A stretch of DNA of 64,000 nt from Nocardioides sp. NBC_00368 (GTDB lineage: Bacteria > Actinomycetota > Actinomycetes > Propionibacteriales > Nocardioidaceae). The DNA is taken from positions 5,973,001-6,037,000 of the forward strand of contig NZ_CP107970.1 of assembly GCF_036090055.1 (NCBI RefSeq). Reading direction: 5' to 3'. The notes under the pieces are model-generated. The model saw only the letters and a list, made by a program, of their open reading frames with translations, did not search any database and was not told the DNA's origin. Shown piece by piece: positions 42,748-52,000 of this stretch. Every line of letters begins with the position of its first letter. The first letter of the stretch is position 1. A program made the translations under genes and the position numbers.

Positions 42748-44007
42748 GTGAGCATCCGGGAGAGCCTCTTCGTCCTCAAGGAGCGCGACTTCGGGTGGTT
42801 CTTCGCCTCGCGGTTCGTGAACCTCGCCGGCTCGTCGATGTCGCACGTGGCGGTCGCGTTCGCGGTGCTGGAGGTGACCGACTCGGCCTCGGCGCTGGGC
42901 TATGTGGTCGCCGCGCACACCATCCCGATGGTGATCTTCCTGCTGGTCGGAGGGGTGATCGCCGACCGGTTCCCGCGGCGGCTGGTCCTGCAGCTGAGCA
43001 ACGTCGCCTCGGCCGCGACGCAGGCGGCGGCAGCGGCGCTGATCATCACCGGACAGGCCGAGATCTGGCACCTGGTCGTCCTGGAGGCGATCAACGGCAC
43101 CACGATGGCGATGGCGTTCCCGGCGATGCAGGGGATGGTGCCGCAGCTGGTGGCGAAGAAGGACCTGCAGCCGGCCAACCTGCTGCTCTCGATGTCGCGC
43201 GGCACCCTGACGATCCTGGGCCCCTCCGTCGCGGCGGCGCTCGTGGTCGGCGTCGGAGCCGGCTGGGCGCTCGCGGTCGACGCGCTGACCTGGCTGCTCG
43301 CCGCGATCTTCCTGCTCCCGGTGCGGATCCCACCGCGTCCGGAGGACGCAGAGAAGACCTCGGCGCTCGAGGACCTGCGCGCCGGGTGGACCTACTTCCG
43401 CAGCACCACCTGGCTGTGGGTCGTCGTGGTCGCCTTCATGGTCCTCAACGCGATGCAGTCCGGCGGCCTGCAGGTGCTCGGCCCGGCGTACGCCAAGTCG
43501 TCCGCGCTCGGCGTCGAGGGCTGGGGCCTGGGCAACTCCGCGCTCGCGGCCGGGATGCTCCTCATGACGATCGTGCTGATGCGCGCCACCATCCGGCGTC
43601 CGCTGCGGGCGGGAATGTTCGGGATCGCGGCGTACGGGCTGCCGTTCTTCGCGCTCGCGCTGTGGCCCGAGACGGTTCCATTCGTGGTCGTGATGGCGGT
43701 GGCGGGCGCTGGAGTCGAGATCTTCAGCCTCGGATGGCAGCTCGCGATGCAGGAGAACGTCCCCGAGGAGATGCTCTCGCGGGCCTATTCCTACGACGCC
43801 CTCGGTTCGTTCGTCGCGATGCCGGTGGGGCAGCTGCTCTACGGGCCGCTCGGTGGGTGGTTCGGCGAGCGCCCGGTGTTCCTGGTCAGTGGGGTTCTCT
43901 ATGTGGCCGTCGCCCTGGCCACCCTCGCCGTGCCGTCGGTGTGGCGGCTGAAACGGGTGGACCAGGACGACAGCGTGCCGGCCGGGGTGAGTCAGCCGCA
44001 GCGGTAG
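42748..44007 (+). CDS. MFS transporter, EntS-like
   Basis: A 419-residue major facilitator with about 12 membrane helices. The A-motif-like loop is GGVIADRFPRRLVLQLSN (about 67-84), and MAFPAMQGMVPQLVAKKDLQPANLL is the loop seen in the EntS/MFS_3 group of efflux carriers. Substrate unknown; siderophore or drug export is the family theme. I take GTG 42748; TTG 42712 would add 12 residues. Its 3' end overlaps the antisense decayed gene at 43992. It is divergent from the sigma factor gene 75 bases upstream. Confidence 0.88.
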   Translation: MSIRESLFVLKERDFGWFFASRFVNLAGSSMSHVAVAFAVLEVTDSASALGYVVAAHTIPMVIFLLVGGVIADRFPRRLVLQLSNVASAATQAAAAALIITGQAEIWHLVVLEAINGTTMAMAFPAMQGMVPQLVAKKDLQPANLLLSMSRGTLTILGPSVAAALVVGVGAGWALAVDALTWLLAAIFLLPVRIPPRPEDAEKTSALEDLRAGWTYFRSTTWLWVVVVAFMVLNAMQSGGLQVLGPAYAKSSALGVEGWGLGNSALAAGMLLMTIVLMRATIRRPLRAGMFGIAAYGLPFFALALWPETVPFVVVMAVAGAGVEIFSLGWQLAMQENVPEEMLSRAYSYDALGSFVAMPVGQLLYGPLGGWFGERPVFLVSGVLYVAVALATLAVPSVWRLKRVDQDDSVPAGVSQPQR

Positions 44008-44393
44008 ATCTCGGGTCCGGTGAAGGTGTCCTCGCTCGTCGACGGTTCGTCGAGAACGTGGAGGGCGTCGGGCGCCGGTCTCCACGTCGCGATCGCCGAC
44101 GTCCTTGCCGCCCCGGTGGCTCCAGTAGATCGCCTCCTGGCCGAGCACCTCGATCGGCAGCTCGTCGACGCCGTCGCCCGTCCCGTTCCCGTCGGCCGTG
44201 TTGAACGTACCGCCGAAGCGAAGGGCCTCGTCGCGGGTCTTGGCGGCGTACCACCCGACGCCGAGGCGGGGCTTCGACCTGCCGTCGGCCGAGGCGGGCT
44301 CGTAGATCACCTCTCCGCCGTCGGCCCCGTTGGTGACGGCCCCGTCGAACTCGGGGACCTCCCACCCCGGCGCGTCGAGGACGAGCCGGTCGG
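43992..44393 (-). pseudogene. Decayed C-terminal part of a sigma-factor partner protein
   Basis: Read on the minus strand, LVLDAPGWEVPEFDGAVTNG leads to EVIYEPASADGRSKPRLGVG, WYAAKTRDEALRFGGTFNTA and GQEAIYWSHRGG in one frame. After a one-base shift near 44085 it continues WRPAPDALHVLDEPSTSEDT and ends IYRCG then TGA (43994-43992). An in-frame stop lies just upstream at about 44395 and no start remains. It looks like the outer domain of a lost membrane partner whose N-terminal half and junction with the sigma gene were deleted. Confidence 0.75.
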
Positions 44394-44397
44394 CTCA

Positions 44398-44618
44398 GGT
44401 CGGGGTGGCTGCACAGCTTGGAGAGAGCGCGCATGGCGGTGCTGCGTACGGTGACGGGGGCCATGCCGAGGGCGTCGGCGATATCGGCGTCGGCACAACC
44501 GCTCCAGGGTGTCCTGGACCAGGTCTTCGGCGCGGTGACCGTCACCTGTCAGCAGGTAGGCGAGCCGTAGCAGCGCGCCGCTGCGCGTCACCACGTACTC
44601 ATCGAAGTCTGTGTCCAT
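44398..44618 (-). pseudogene. Decayed ECF sigma factor with internal deletion
   Basis: From ATG 44618 the frame reads MDTDFDEYVVTRSGALLRLA then YLLTGDGHRAEDLVQDTLERL, a clean sigma region 2. It then goes out of frame. The adjacent frame gives ADADIADALGMAPVTVRSTA then MRALSKLCSHPDLSRP, the end of region 4. About 85 residues between the two are missing and the joint (near 44505) is frameshifted, so no working sigma factor can be made. It is followed by the remnant of its partner gene. Confidence 0.82.
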
Positions 44619-44758
44619 GCTGTCCTCCGTCTCGGCCCCCTGTCGGGGGCCTCTGCCTCTTCGATGCGGCGGCACGGCGTGGGTGTTGCGCTGACGGTGC
44701 AACTGTGGCCTCTAGGCTGCAGTGCGTCGAGCAACTTTGTCTCCGAAGGAACGCGCGC

Positions 44759-46522
44759 ATGAGCCTGAACACCTCCGTCGTCGACTCGCTCTTTCAGGAA
44801 CGTTTCGAGGAGAACCTGACCCCGGGCCTGGCCTACGGAGTCGTACGTGGCTCCGAGCTGCTCCACTCCGGCGCGTTCGGAGCGACGACCGAGGGTGGCC
44901 CGGCGCCGACCGCGGAGAGTGTCTTCCGGATCGCGTCGATGTCGAAGTCGTTCACGGCGGCCGCGGTGCTGCTGCTGCGCGACCGCGGTCTGGTCGATCT
45001 GGACGAGGCGATCGCGCAGTACGTGCCCGAGCTCGTCGACCAGGCTCCCTACTCCGCCGACTCCCCGGCGGTGACGTTGCGGCTGCTGCTCTCGATGTCG
45101 GCCGGGCTGCCGACCGACGACCCGTGGGGCGACCGGCAGGAGTCGCTGTCCTACGACGCCTTCGGGACGTTCCTCGACGGCGGCTTCTCGACCGGGCAGG
45201 AGCCCGGGATCGGGTTCGAGTACTCCAACCTCGGCTACGCGCTGCTCGGCCGCGCGATCGAGAACGTCGTGGGCGGCTCGTCTCCGGAAGGCGCGAACCG
45301 GGACTTCGTCGAGCACGAGCTGCTGGCGCCGCTGGGGATGACCTCCTCGGCCTACTCGCCTGATGCGGTCCCGAATCGTGTGCCCGGTCATGTGCCGCCG
45401 CTGCACCCGGCCTGGGCCGGCGACCGGCTCGAGGGTCCGCCGACGTGGGCGCCGACCGCGCCGGTGCCGTCCGGGTCGTTCGCGGCGATGGGTGGTCTGC
45501 ACTCCTCGGTGGCCGACCTGGCGCGCTGGGTCGGCGGGTTCCTGGGCGCCTTCTCCTCCGCCGCCGACGGGCATCCGCTGTCGAAGGCATCCCGGCGCGA
45601 GATGCAACAGCTGCACCGGTTCGGCTCGGTGTCGGCCTCGCTCGGGTTCGACGGCCCCGATGCAGGGGTCGGGGCGCTCGCTGCCGGCTACGGCTACGGC
45701 CTGATGGTCGACCACGACAGCCGGCTCGGGCAGTTCGTCCACCACTCCGGCGGCTACCCCGGCTACGGCTCCCGGATGGTCTGGCACCCCCCGACCGGTC
45801 TCGGCGTGATCACCCTGTCCAACAGCACCTACGCCGGCGCCTACCCGACCGCGATGACCGCGCTGCGCTCGCTGGTCTCCGAGGAGCTCTCCGGGGGAGG
45901 GCCGCACCGGTTCTCGGCGGCGGTCAAGGGCCTGCGGCCGCGACTCGACTCGGCGCTGGAGGCCGCGGTCGAGCGGCTGCGTACCTTCGATCCTTCGGGT
46001 GCTGAGGTGTTCGCGCTGCCGTCGCTGTTCGCCGACAACGTCGAGCTCGACGCCCCCGACGCCGGCCGGCGCGTCCAGATCACCCAGGCCCGCGCCAAGG
46101 TCGGGCTGCCCCTGGGTGGTGCGCCCTACGGCTACTTCTCCCGTGGCATGGGTGTCGCGCTGGCCGTCGTGCCTGCCGAGCGGGGCCGCTACGACATCGA
46201 GGTCATGCTCTCGCCGGAGGCCGAGCCGCGCATCCAGACCCTGCGCCTCAACGCCGTCCCCGACGCCCACGGAGGCATCATCGCCGCCGCCCGCGCCGCT
46301 CTGGAGGAGGACTGCCCGGTCATCGCCGCGATGCGTGCCTTCGGCGAGCCCGAGCTGATCACCACCCCGCTGTCCGGTGACGGCTCGGCCAAGGCCGACT
46401 TCCTCGTCGTCGCCGGTGCCACCTACTGGAAGGTCGCGGTCGCCAAGAAGACCACCGTCACCGCCCTCCCCACCGTCGACCACCCCCGTCTCACCTACCT
46501 CGCCTCTGCGCTCCGCGGGTGA
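44759..46522 (+). CDS. Serine hydrolase of the beta-lactamase/class C PBP family
   Basis: A 587-residue serine hydrolase. SMSK in FRIASMSKSFTAAA (about 62-75) is the SxxK nucleophile motif, YSNLGYALLG supplies the tyrosine, and HHSGGYPGYGS replaces the KTG triad. A C-terminal extension after about residue 380 (DPSGAEVFALPSLFADNVEL onward) probably forms a lipocalin-like domain. No signal peptide is seen, so it may be cytoplasmic. Members act as esterases, D-aminopeptidases or beta-lactamases; the substrate is not predictable. GAAGGA precedes the ATG at 44759. The 21-bp repeat array follows its stop directly. Confidence 0.88.
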   Translation: MSLNTSVVDSLFQERFEENLTPGLAYGVVRGSELLHSGAFGATTEGGPAPTAESVFRIASMSKSFTAAAVLLLRDRGLVDLDEAIAQYVPELVDQAPYSADSPAVTLRLLLSMSAGLPTDDPWGDRQESLSYDAFGTFLDGGFSTGQEPGIGFEYSNLGYALLGRAIENVVGGSSPEGANRDFVEHELLAPLGMTSSAYSPDAVPNRVPGHVPPLHPAWAGDRLEGPPTWAPTAPVPSGSFAAMGGLHSSVADLARWVGGFLGAFSSAADGHPLSKASRREMQQLHRFGSVSASLGFDGPDAGVGALAAGYGYGLMVDHDSRLGQFVHHSGGYPGYGSRMVWHPPTGLGVITLSNSTYAGAYPTAMTALRSLVSEELSGGGPHRFSAAVKGLRPRLDSALEAAVERLRTFDPSGAEVFALPSLFADNVELDAPDAGRRVQITQARAKVGLPLGGAPYGYFSRGMGVALAVVPAERGRYDIEVMLSPEAEPRIQTLRLNAVPDAHGGIIAAARAALEEDCPVIAAMRAFGEPELITTPLSGDGSAKADFLVVAGATYWKVAVAKKTTVTALPTVDHPRLTYLASALRG

Positions 46523-46533
46523 CCTCGTTCCCG

Positions 46534-46677
46534 CCGAATCGGTAGTTGTGGCGGCCGAATCTGTAGTTGTGGGTGATGAGTCGGTAGTTGTGGGTGACGA
46601 GTCGGCAGTCTCGTTCGTCACAACTACGGACTCGCCCGCCGTAAGTGAGGACTCGGCACGCCAGAAGTGAAGACTCG
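46534..46677. repeat. 21-bp repeat array, locus 2
   Basis: Starting 12 bases after the serine hydrolase stop, units of 21 bp with the core (T/G)GTAGTTGTGG run as direct copies (46534-46554, 46555-46575, 46576-46596). A degraded copy follows (46597-46617), then inverted copies (46615-46634, 46635-46655, 46656-46677) with decreasing similarity. The 21-bp phase is kept almost throughout. The SOS box of imuA' begins 13 bases later. Confidence 0.85.
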
Positions 46678-46689
46678 ACCTTGATGTGT

Positions 46690-46705
46690 TCGAACAAATG
46701 TTCGA
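46690..46705 (+). promoter_or_regulatory. LexA/SOS box before imuA'
   Basis: TCGAACaaatGTTCGA is an exact match to the actinobacterial SOS box TCGAAC-N4-GTTCGA. It lies 11 bases before the GTG start of imuA', so LexA bound here would cover the promoter of the imuA'-imuB-dnaE2 operon. Confidence 0.93.
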
Positions 46706-46715
46706 TACTCATTGA

Positions 46716-47405
46716 GTGGGAGTGGTAGCGGGGATCGAACGACACCAGAAGCTGGCTCAGATCGAGCAGCTTCGGTCCAAGGTGCGACGGCTGGAGCAGA
46801 AGCCGGGCCTCGGTGCCGAGCTGGCCACGCACGAGGCGCTCGGTGGGGTGGTGCAGCTGCGGGCCGGTGGGACGTACGCGGCCGACTCGCTGTCGCTGGC
46901 GATGCTGCTGCTGGCGGGACCGTCGGGGGCGGGGGAGTGGACCGCCGTCGTCGGGGTCGATGACTTCGGGGTCGAGGCGGCGGCCGAGGCCGGGGTCGAC
47001 CTGGAGCGGACCATCCTGGTGCCGCGGCCCAAGGACTCCTGGCTGGAGGCGACCGCGGCGCTGGTCGATGTGACCACGCTGGTGCTGGTCCGGCCGACCG
47101 GGCGGGTGACCCCGAGCGTCGCCGAGAAGATCGGTGCCCGGCTGCGCACCCGCGGCGCCGCGCTGGTCGCGCTGGGTGAGTGGCCGAGAGCAGACGTACG
47201 CCTCCGGGCGACCGAGCCACGCTGGGTCGGGCTGGGCAACGGCGACGGCCATCTCCGGGCGCGGAGGATGGTGGTCGAGGCGGTGCGCGGGACGGCTCCG
47301 CCACGACGTACGGCGCTCTGGTTCCCGGCTGAGGACGGCACTCTCGGGCGCGTTCTCGAACCCGTCACGGACATCGCCGACCTGCGGAAGCAGGAGTCGG
47401 CATGA
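46716..47405 (+). CDS. imuA': ImuA'-like RecA-fold mutasome protein
   Basis: A 229-residue protein with a short basic N-terminal helix (LAQIEQLRSKVRRLEQ) and a RecA-like core (LSLAMLLLAGPSGAGEWTAVVG, then LVLVRPTGRV and ALVALGEWP) lacking a usable Walker A. It matches the small ImuA' protein found first in actinobacterial mutasome operons. In mycobacteria ImuA' and ImuB recruit DnaE2 to the clamp for lesion bypass. The GTG at 46716 directly follows the SOS box, and the gene overlaps imuB by four bases (ATGA). Identification rests on fold, length and operon. Confidence 0.88.
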   Translation: MGVVAGIERHQKLAQIEQLRSKVRRLEQKPGLGAELATHEALGGVVQLRAGGTYAADSLSLAMLLLAGPSGAGEWTAVVGVDDFGVEAAAEAGVDLERTILVPRPKDSWLEATAALVDVTTLVLVRPTGRVTPSVAEKIGARLRTRGAALVALGEWPRADVRLRATEPRWVGLGNGDGHLRARRMVVEAVRGTAPPRRTALWFPAEDGTLGRVLEPVTDIADLRKQESA

Positions 47406-48928
47406 GCCGCACGCTGGTGGTCTGGTGCGCCGACTGGCCGGTCGCCGCGGCGCTGGGTGAGCAGGGGCTGCCACGGCACCTGCCGGCGGCCGTCTTCGCG
47501 CAGAACCGGGTCCAGGCCTCCAACCAGGCGGCGCGGGAGTTCGGGATCAAACGCGGGATGCGGCGCCGGGACGCGCAGGCGCGCTGCCCCGAGGTGCAGG
47601 TGCTCGCCGCCGACGACGCCCGCGACGCGCGGGTGTTCGAGGAGGTGCTGGTGCGCCTGGAGGAGCTGCGCCCGGGCGTCATGCCGCTGCGCCCCGGGTT
47701 GGTCGCGCTGCGCTCACCGGCCCGCTTCTACGGCGGCGAGGCCGAGGCCGGCGCGGCGATCGCCGAGTGTGTGGTCGGGCTCGGGATCTGGGACGTACGG
47801 ATCGGCATCGCCGATGAGCTCTTCACCGCCGAGCAGGCCGCGCGGAGCGCCGGGCTGCAGGAGACGTACGCGGTCCCGGCCGACGGTGGCTCGACCGCGT
47901 TCCTGCGCGCCCTGCCGGTCCATGTCCTCGAGGACGCCAATGCGGTCAGCCTGCTGCAGCGGCTCGGTCTGACCACGCTCGGCGGCCTCGCCGACCTCCC
48001 CGGCGCCGACGTCAAGGCGCGCTTCGGGGCGCAGGCCGCCTGGGTCCGCCGGGTGATCCACGGCGAGGGGGCACGGCCGGTGACCGGACGTACGCCACCG
48101 CCCGAGCTCACCACCGAGGTCGCCTTCGAGCCGCCGCTCGACTCCGCCGAGGCGGTCTGCTTCTCATCCCGGCAGGCGGCGGAGGGGTTCGTGAAGGGCC
48201 TGGCGGCGCGGCAGGAGGTCTGCACCGAGGTGCGGATCGAGGTCGCGATGGAGGACGTCTCGGACTCCTGCCGCACCTGGGCGCATCCGCGCTGGTTCTC
48301 CGCCGTCGATCTCATCGACCGGCTGCACTGGCAGCTGGCCGGGGCGGTGTCTGCGGGAGGCGGTGGAGCGGTGACCCGGGTCCGCTTCGTCCCCGAGGTC
48401 GCCGTCTCCGAGGCGGTCCACGCCGACGGCCTCTGGGGCGGCACCGACGAGCGCGTCGACCGCGGCATCGCCCGGGTGCAGGGACTGCTCGGCCACGAGG
48501 CCGTCGTCGCCCCGGTGCTCCAAGGCGGCCGGAGCCCACGCGACCGGCAGGCGTACGTCCCCTGGGGCGACCGCCCCAGCACGCTGCGCGACCGCGCGCT
48601 GCCGTGGCCGGGCTCGATCCCGCCGCCGGCGCCCGCCCGGGTGCTGGCCGACCCGTGGCCGGCTGAGGTCTGCGACCAGGCCGGGCGCCCGGTCGTGGTG
48701 CTCCCGCGCGGCGGTGTCTCCGCCGACCCCGCCCGCTACCGGCCCTCGGCGGGTCAGCCCTGGCAGCGGGTCGCCTCTTGGGCGGGTCCGTGGCCGGTCA
48801 CCGAGGCGTGGTGGGAACCCGGCGGCGGACGGCGGGTCGCCCGCTTCCAGCTCGTCGGGGTCGACGGCCGCGCCTGGCTGGCCACCTTCGACACCGACCA
48901 CTGGCTCACGGAGGCCTCCTATGACTGA
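47402..48928 (+). CDS. imuB: ImuB, catalytically dead Y-family polymerase homologue
   Basis: A 508-residue Y-family-like adaptor. The N-terminus (RTLVVWCADWPVAAAL) and NQAAREFGIKRGMRRRDAQARCP follow the DinB fold, but the palm segment that normally holds the catalytic SxDE reads ALRSPARFYGGEAEAG and lacks the acidic pair, as expected for ImuB. A helix-hairpin-helix region (LGLTTLGGLADLPGADVKARFG) and a long C-terminal region rich in Pro/Trp follow. ImuB is the hub that binds the beta clamp, ImuA' and DnaE2. It overlaps imuA' by four bases. A long hairpin separates it from dnaE2. Confidence 0.93.
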   Translation: MSRTLVVWCADWPVAAALGEQGLPRHLPAAVFAQNRVQASNQAAREFGIKRGMRRRDAQARCPEVQVLAADDARDARVFEEVLVRLEELRPGVMPLRPGLVALRSPARFYGGEAEAGAAIAECVVGLGIWDVRIGIADELFTAEQAARSAGLQETYAVPADGGSTAFLRALPVHVLEDANAVSLLQRLGLTTLGGLADLPGADVKARFGAQAAWVRRVIHGEGARPVTGRTPPPELTTEVAFEPPLDSAEAVCFSSRQAAEGFVKGLAARQEVCTEVRIEVAMEDVSDSCRTWAHPRWFSAVDLIDRLHWQLAGAVSAGGGGAVTRVRFVPEVAVSEAVHADGLWGGTDERVDRGIARVQGLLGHEAVVAPVLQGGRSPRDRQAYVPWGDRPSTLRDRALPWPGSIPPPAPARVLADPWPAEVCDQAGRPVVVLPRGGVSADPARYRPSAGQPWQRVASWAGPWPVTEAWWEPGGGRRVARFQLVGVDGRAWLATFDTDHWLTEASYD

Positions 48929-48950
48929 GCTGGTGTGTGGCGGTTCGTCT

Positions 48951-49020
48951 AGGTATGCAGCCGAACCGTCACTTCCCTCGCGGAACTCCGCACGGGAAGT
49001 GACGGTTCACCTGCATACCT
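48951..49020. repeat. 27-bp inverted repeat between imuB and dnaE2
   Basis: AGGTATGCAG-CC-GAACCGTCACTTCCC (48951-48977) is complementary to 48994-49020 except for two bases. The 16-base loop contains a smaller GCGGA/TCCGC hairpin. The repeat occupies most of the 114-base gap inside an otherwise compact operon. No T-run follows, so read-through is likely. It resembles an inserted REP/MITE-like element. Confidence 0.9.
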
Positions 49021-49042
49021 TGATGAACATCCGGGGTGCCTG

Positions 49043-52000
49043 ATGGGCTGGAACAACCCCGAGATCCCCTGGAAGGAGTTGGAGCGGCGGCTCTCGGGCC
49101 GCCCGCCGAGCGACCCCTACGGTGACGCCCCGATCTCTCGGCGCAAGAAGCGGCTGACCGAGGAGGAGGTGCGCGGGCCGGAGGGCCCGGTGGTGCCGTA
49201 CGCCGAGCTCCACGCCCACTCCGACTTCTCCTTCCTCGACGGAGCGAGTTCGCCGTCGGCGCTGGTCGCCGAGGCGATCCGGCAGGGGCTGCGCGGGATC
49301 GCGATCACCGACCACGACGGTTTCTATGGTGCTCCTGCCTTCGCGGAGGCGGCGCAGAAGCTGGGCCCGACCAACGGGGAGCAGCGGCTGCTGACCGTCT
49401 ACGGCGCCGAGCTGTCCCTGGGCCTGACCAAGCCGCAGAACGGGATCGCCGACCCCCAGGGCAGCCATCTCCTGGTGCTCGCCAGGGGCGTCGAGGGCTA
49501 CCGGCAGCTGGCCGGCGCGATCACCGAGGCGCAGCTACGCGGCGACGAGAAGGGCCGGCCGACCTACGACCTCGACGAGCTCGCCGACCGGGCTCGAGCC
49601 GGCCACTGGCTGATCCTGACCGGCTGCCGCAAGGGCGCCGTACGCCAGGCGCTCACCGGCACCGGCCCGATCGCCGCCGCCCGGGCGCTGCGTGAGCTCA
49701 CCGACAGGTTCGGTCGCGACAACGTCGTCGTCGAGCTGACCGACCGCGGTCACCCGACCGACGCCTACGACAACGACCTGCTCGCCGGCATCGCCCGCGA
49801 GGCCGGCCTGCCCACGGTCGCCACCAACAACGTCCACTACGCCACGCCCGACCGGCACCGGGTGGCCGACGCGCTCGCGGCGGTCCGCGCCCGGCGCACC
49901 CTGAGCGAGATCGCCGGCTGGCTCCCGGCCGGCCCGGTGGCGTACGTCAGGTCGGGGGCGGAGATGGAGCAGCTCTTCCGGCGCTACCCGGGGGCGGTGG
50001 CGCGTAGCGTCGAGATCGCCGAGGAGTGTGCCTTCGACCTGCGCAAGGCCACCCCGAAGCTGCCCAAGCGCGGGATCCCCGAGGGCGAGACCGCCGCGAG
50101 CCGGCTGCGACACCTGACCGAGGAGGGCTTCGCGGAGCGCTATGCGCAGGCGTACGCCACCGACCCGGAGTTCGTCGAGAAGGCCCGTGAGCGCGTGGAG
50201 CACGAGCTCGACGTCATCGAGAGCAAGGACTTCCCGGGCTACTTCGTGATCGTGCACGACATCGTTGAGTTCGCTCGGGGAGAGGGGATCCTCTGCCAGG
50301 GGCGGGGCTCCGCGGCCGCGTCCGCGGTCTGCTACGCGCTCGGGATCACCGCGATCGACCCCGTCTTCTACGAGCTTCCGTTCGAGCGGTTCATCTCCAT
50401 ACATCGTGAGGAGGAGCCCGACATCGACGTCGACTTCGACTCCGACCGGCGTGAGGAGGTGATCCAGTGGGTCTATGACCGCTACGGGCGCCGCAACGCC
50501 GCGCAGGTCGCCAACATCGTCGGCTACCGGCCGAAGATGGCGGTCCGGGACGCGGCCAAGGCGCTGGGCCACTCGCCCGGACAGCAGGACGCCTGGTCGA
50601 AGCATGTCGGCTACTCACGCGTCGAGGCGCCCGACGACGTGGGCATCCCCGCGCCCGTCCTGGCGCTGGCCGCCGAGATCCACGGAGCGCCACGCCACCT
50701 CGGCATCCACTCCGGCGGGATGGTGCTGACCGAGGAGCCGATCGGGGAGGTGGTCCCGATCGAGCGGGCGCGGATGGACAAGCGCACCGTGATCCAGTGG
50801 GACAAGGACGCCGCCGAATACATGGGGCTGGTGAAGTTCGACCTGCTCGGGCTCGGGATGCTGGCGGCGCTCGACCACATGATGCATCTGGCTCGCGAGC
50901 ATCTGGGGGAGGGCTGGACCCTGGCGACCATCCCCAAGGAGGAGCCGGCGGTCTACGACATGCTCTGCCGGGCCGACTCGATCGGGGTCTTCCAGGTCGA
51001 GTCGCGCGCGCAGATCGGTACCCTGCCGCGGCTGCAGCCGCGCTGCTTCTACGATCTGGCCATCGAGATCGCGCTCATCCGGCCCGGGCCGGTGCAGGGC
51101 GGAGCGGTCCACCCTTATGTACGCCGCGCCACCGGGCGTGAACCCGTCAGCTACTCCCACGAGCTGCTGATCCCGGTGCTGGAGCGCACCCGTGGGGTGC
51201 CGTTGTTCCAGGAGCAGCTCATGGAGATGGGGCGGGTGCTCGGGGACTTCTCGCACGACGACGCCGACCTGCTGCGCCGGGCGATGGGCTCCAAGCGCGG
51301 CGTCGAACGCATCGACTCGCTCAAGGAAAAGCTCTACCGGGGCATGCGTGCCAAGGGGATGACCGAGCAGACCGCCAAGGCGGTCTACACCCAGATCCTC
51401 TCCTTCGCGAACTTCGGCTTCGCCGAGTCCCACGCGCTCAGCTTCGCCAAGCTCGTCTACGCCTCGTCGTGGTTCAAGCTCCACTACCCGGCCGCGTTCC
51501 TGGCCGGCCTGCTCCGTGCCCAGCCGATGGGCTTCTACTCACCCCAGTCGCTGACCCAGGACGCCCGCCGCCACGGGGTGGAGGTACGCCGCCCCGACCT
51601 CATCCGCAGTCAGGCCGCCGCCGACCTGGAGCCGCTCGACACCGAGGTGTCACCCACCGGGAAGGACGACTGCCGGCTGGACGGGACCAAGACCGAATGG
51701 GTACCGGGCACCCCCGACCCCACCCCGGAGCACCGCCGCGACGGCAACTTCGCGGTACGGCTGGGTCTGGACTCCGTACGCGGCATCGGCAAGGACGTCG
51801 CCCAGCGGATCGTGAAGGCCCGGGCCGAGGCGCCGTTCAAGGACTCCCTGGACCTGTCGAGACGCGCCGGTCTGGAGCGGGCCCAGCTCGAGGCGCTGGC
51901 CACCGCTGGATGTTTGGAGGTGTTCACATCGAGCCGTCGCCAAGCGCTGTGGCAGGCGGGCTGGACCGAGACCGAGGACCAGCTCGAAGGGGTGCGGTTC

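Noticed and set aside
42166..44310. A single 714-codon minus-strand gene
   Set aside because: Only its ends have meaning: a sigma factor at 42166-42672 and a decayed partner fragment at 44008-44310. The middle is antisense to a clear MFS transporter.
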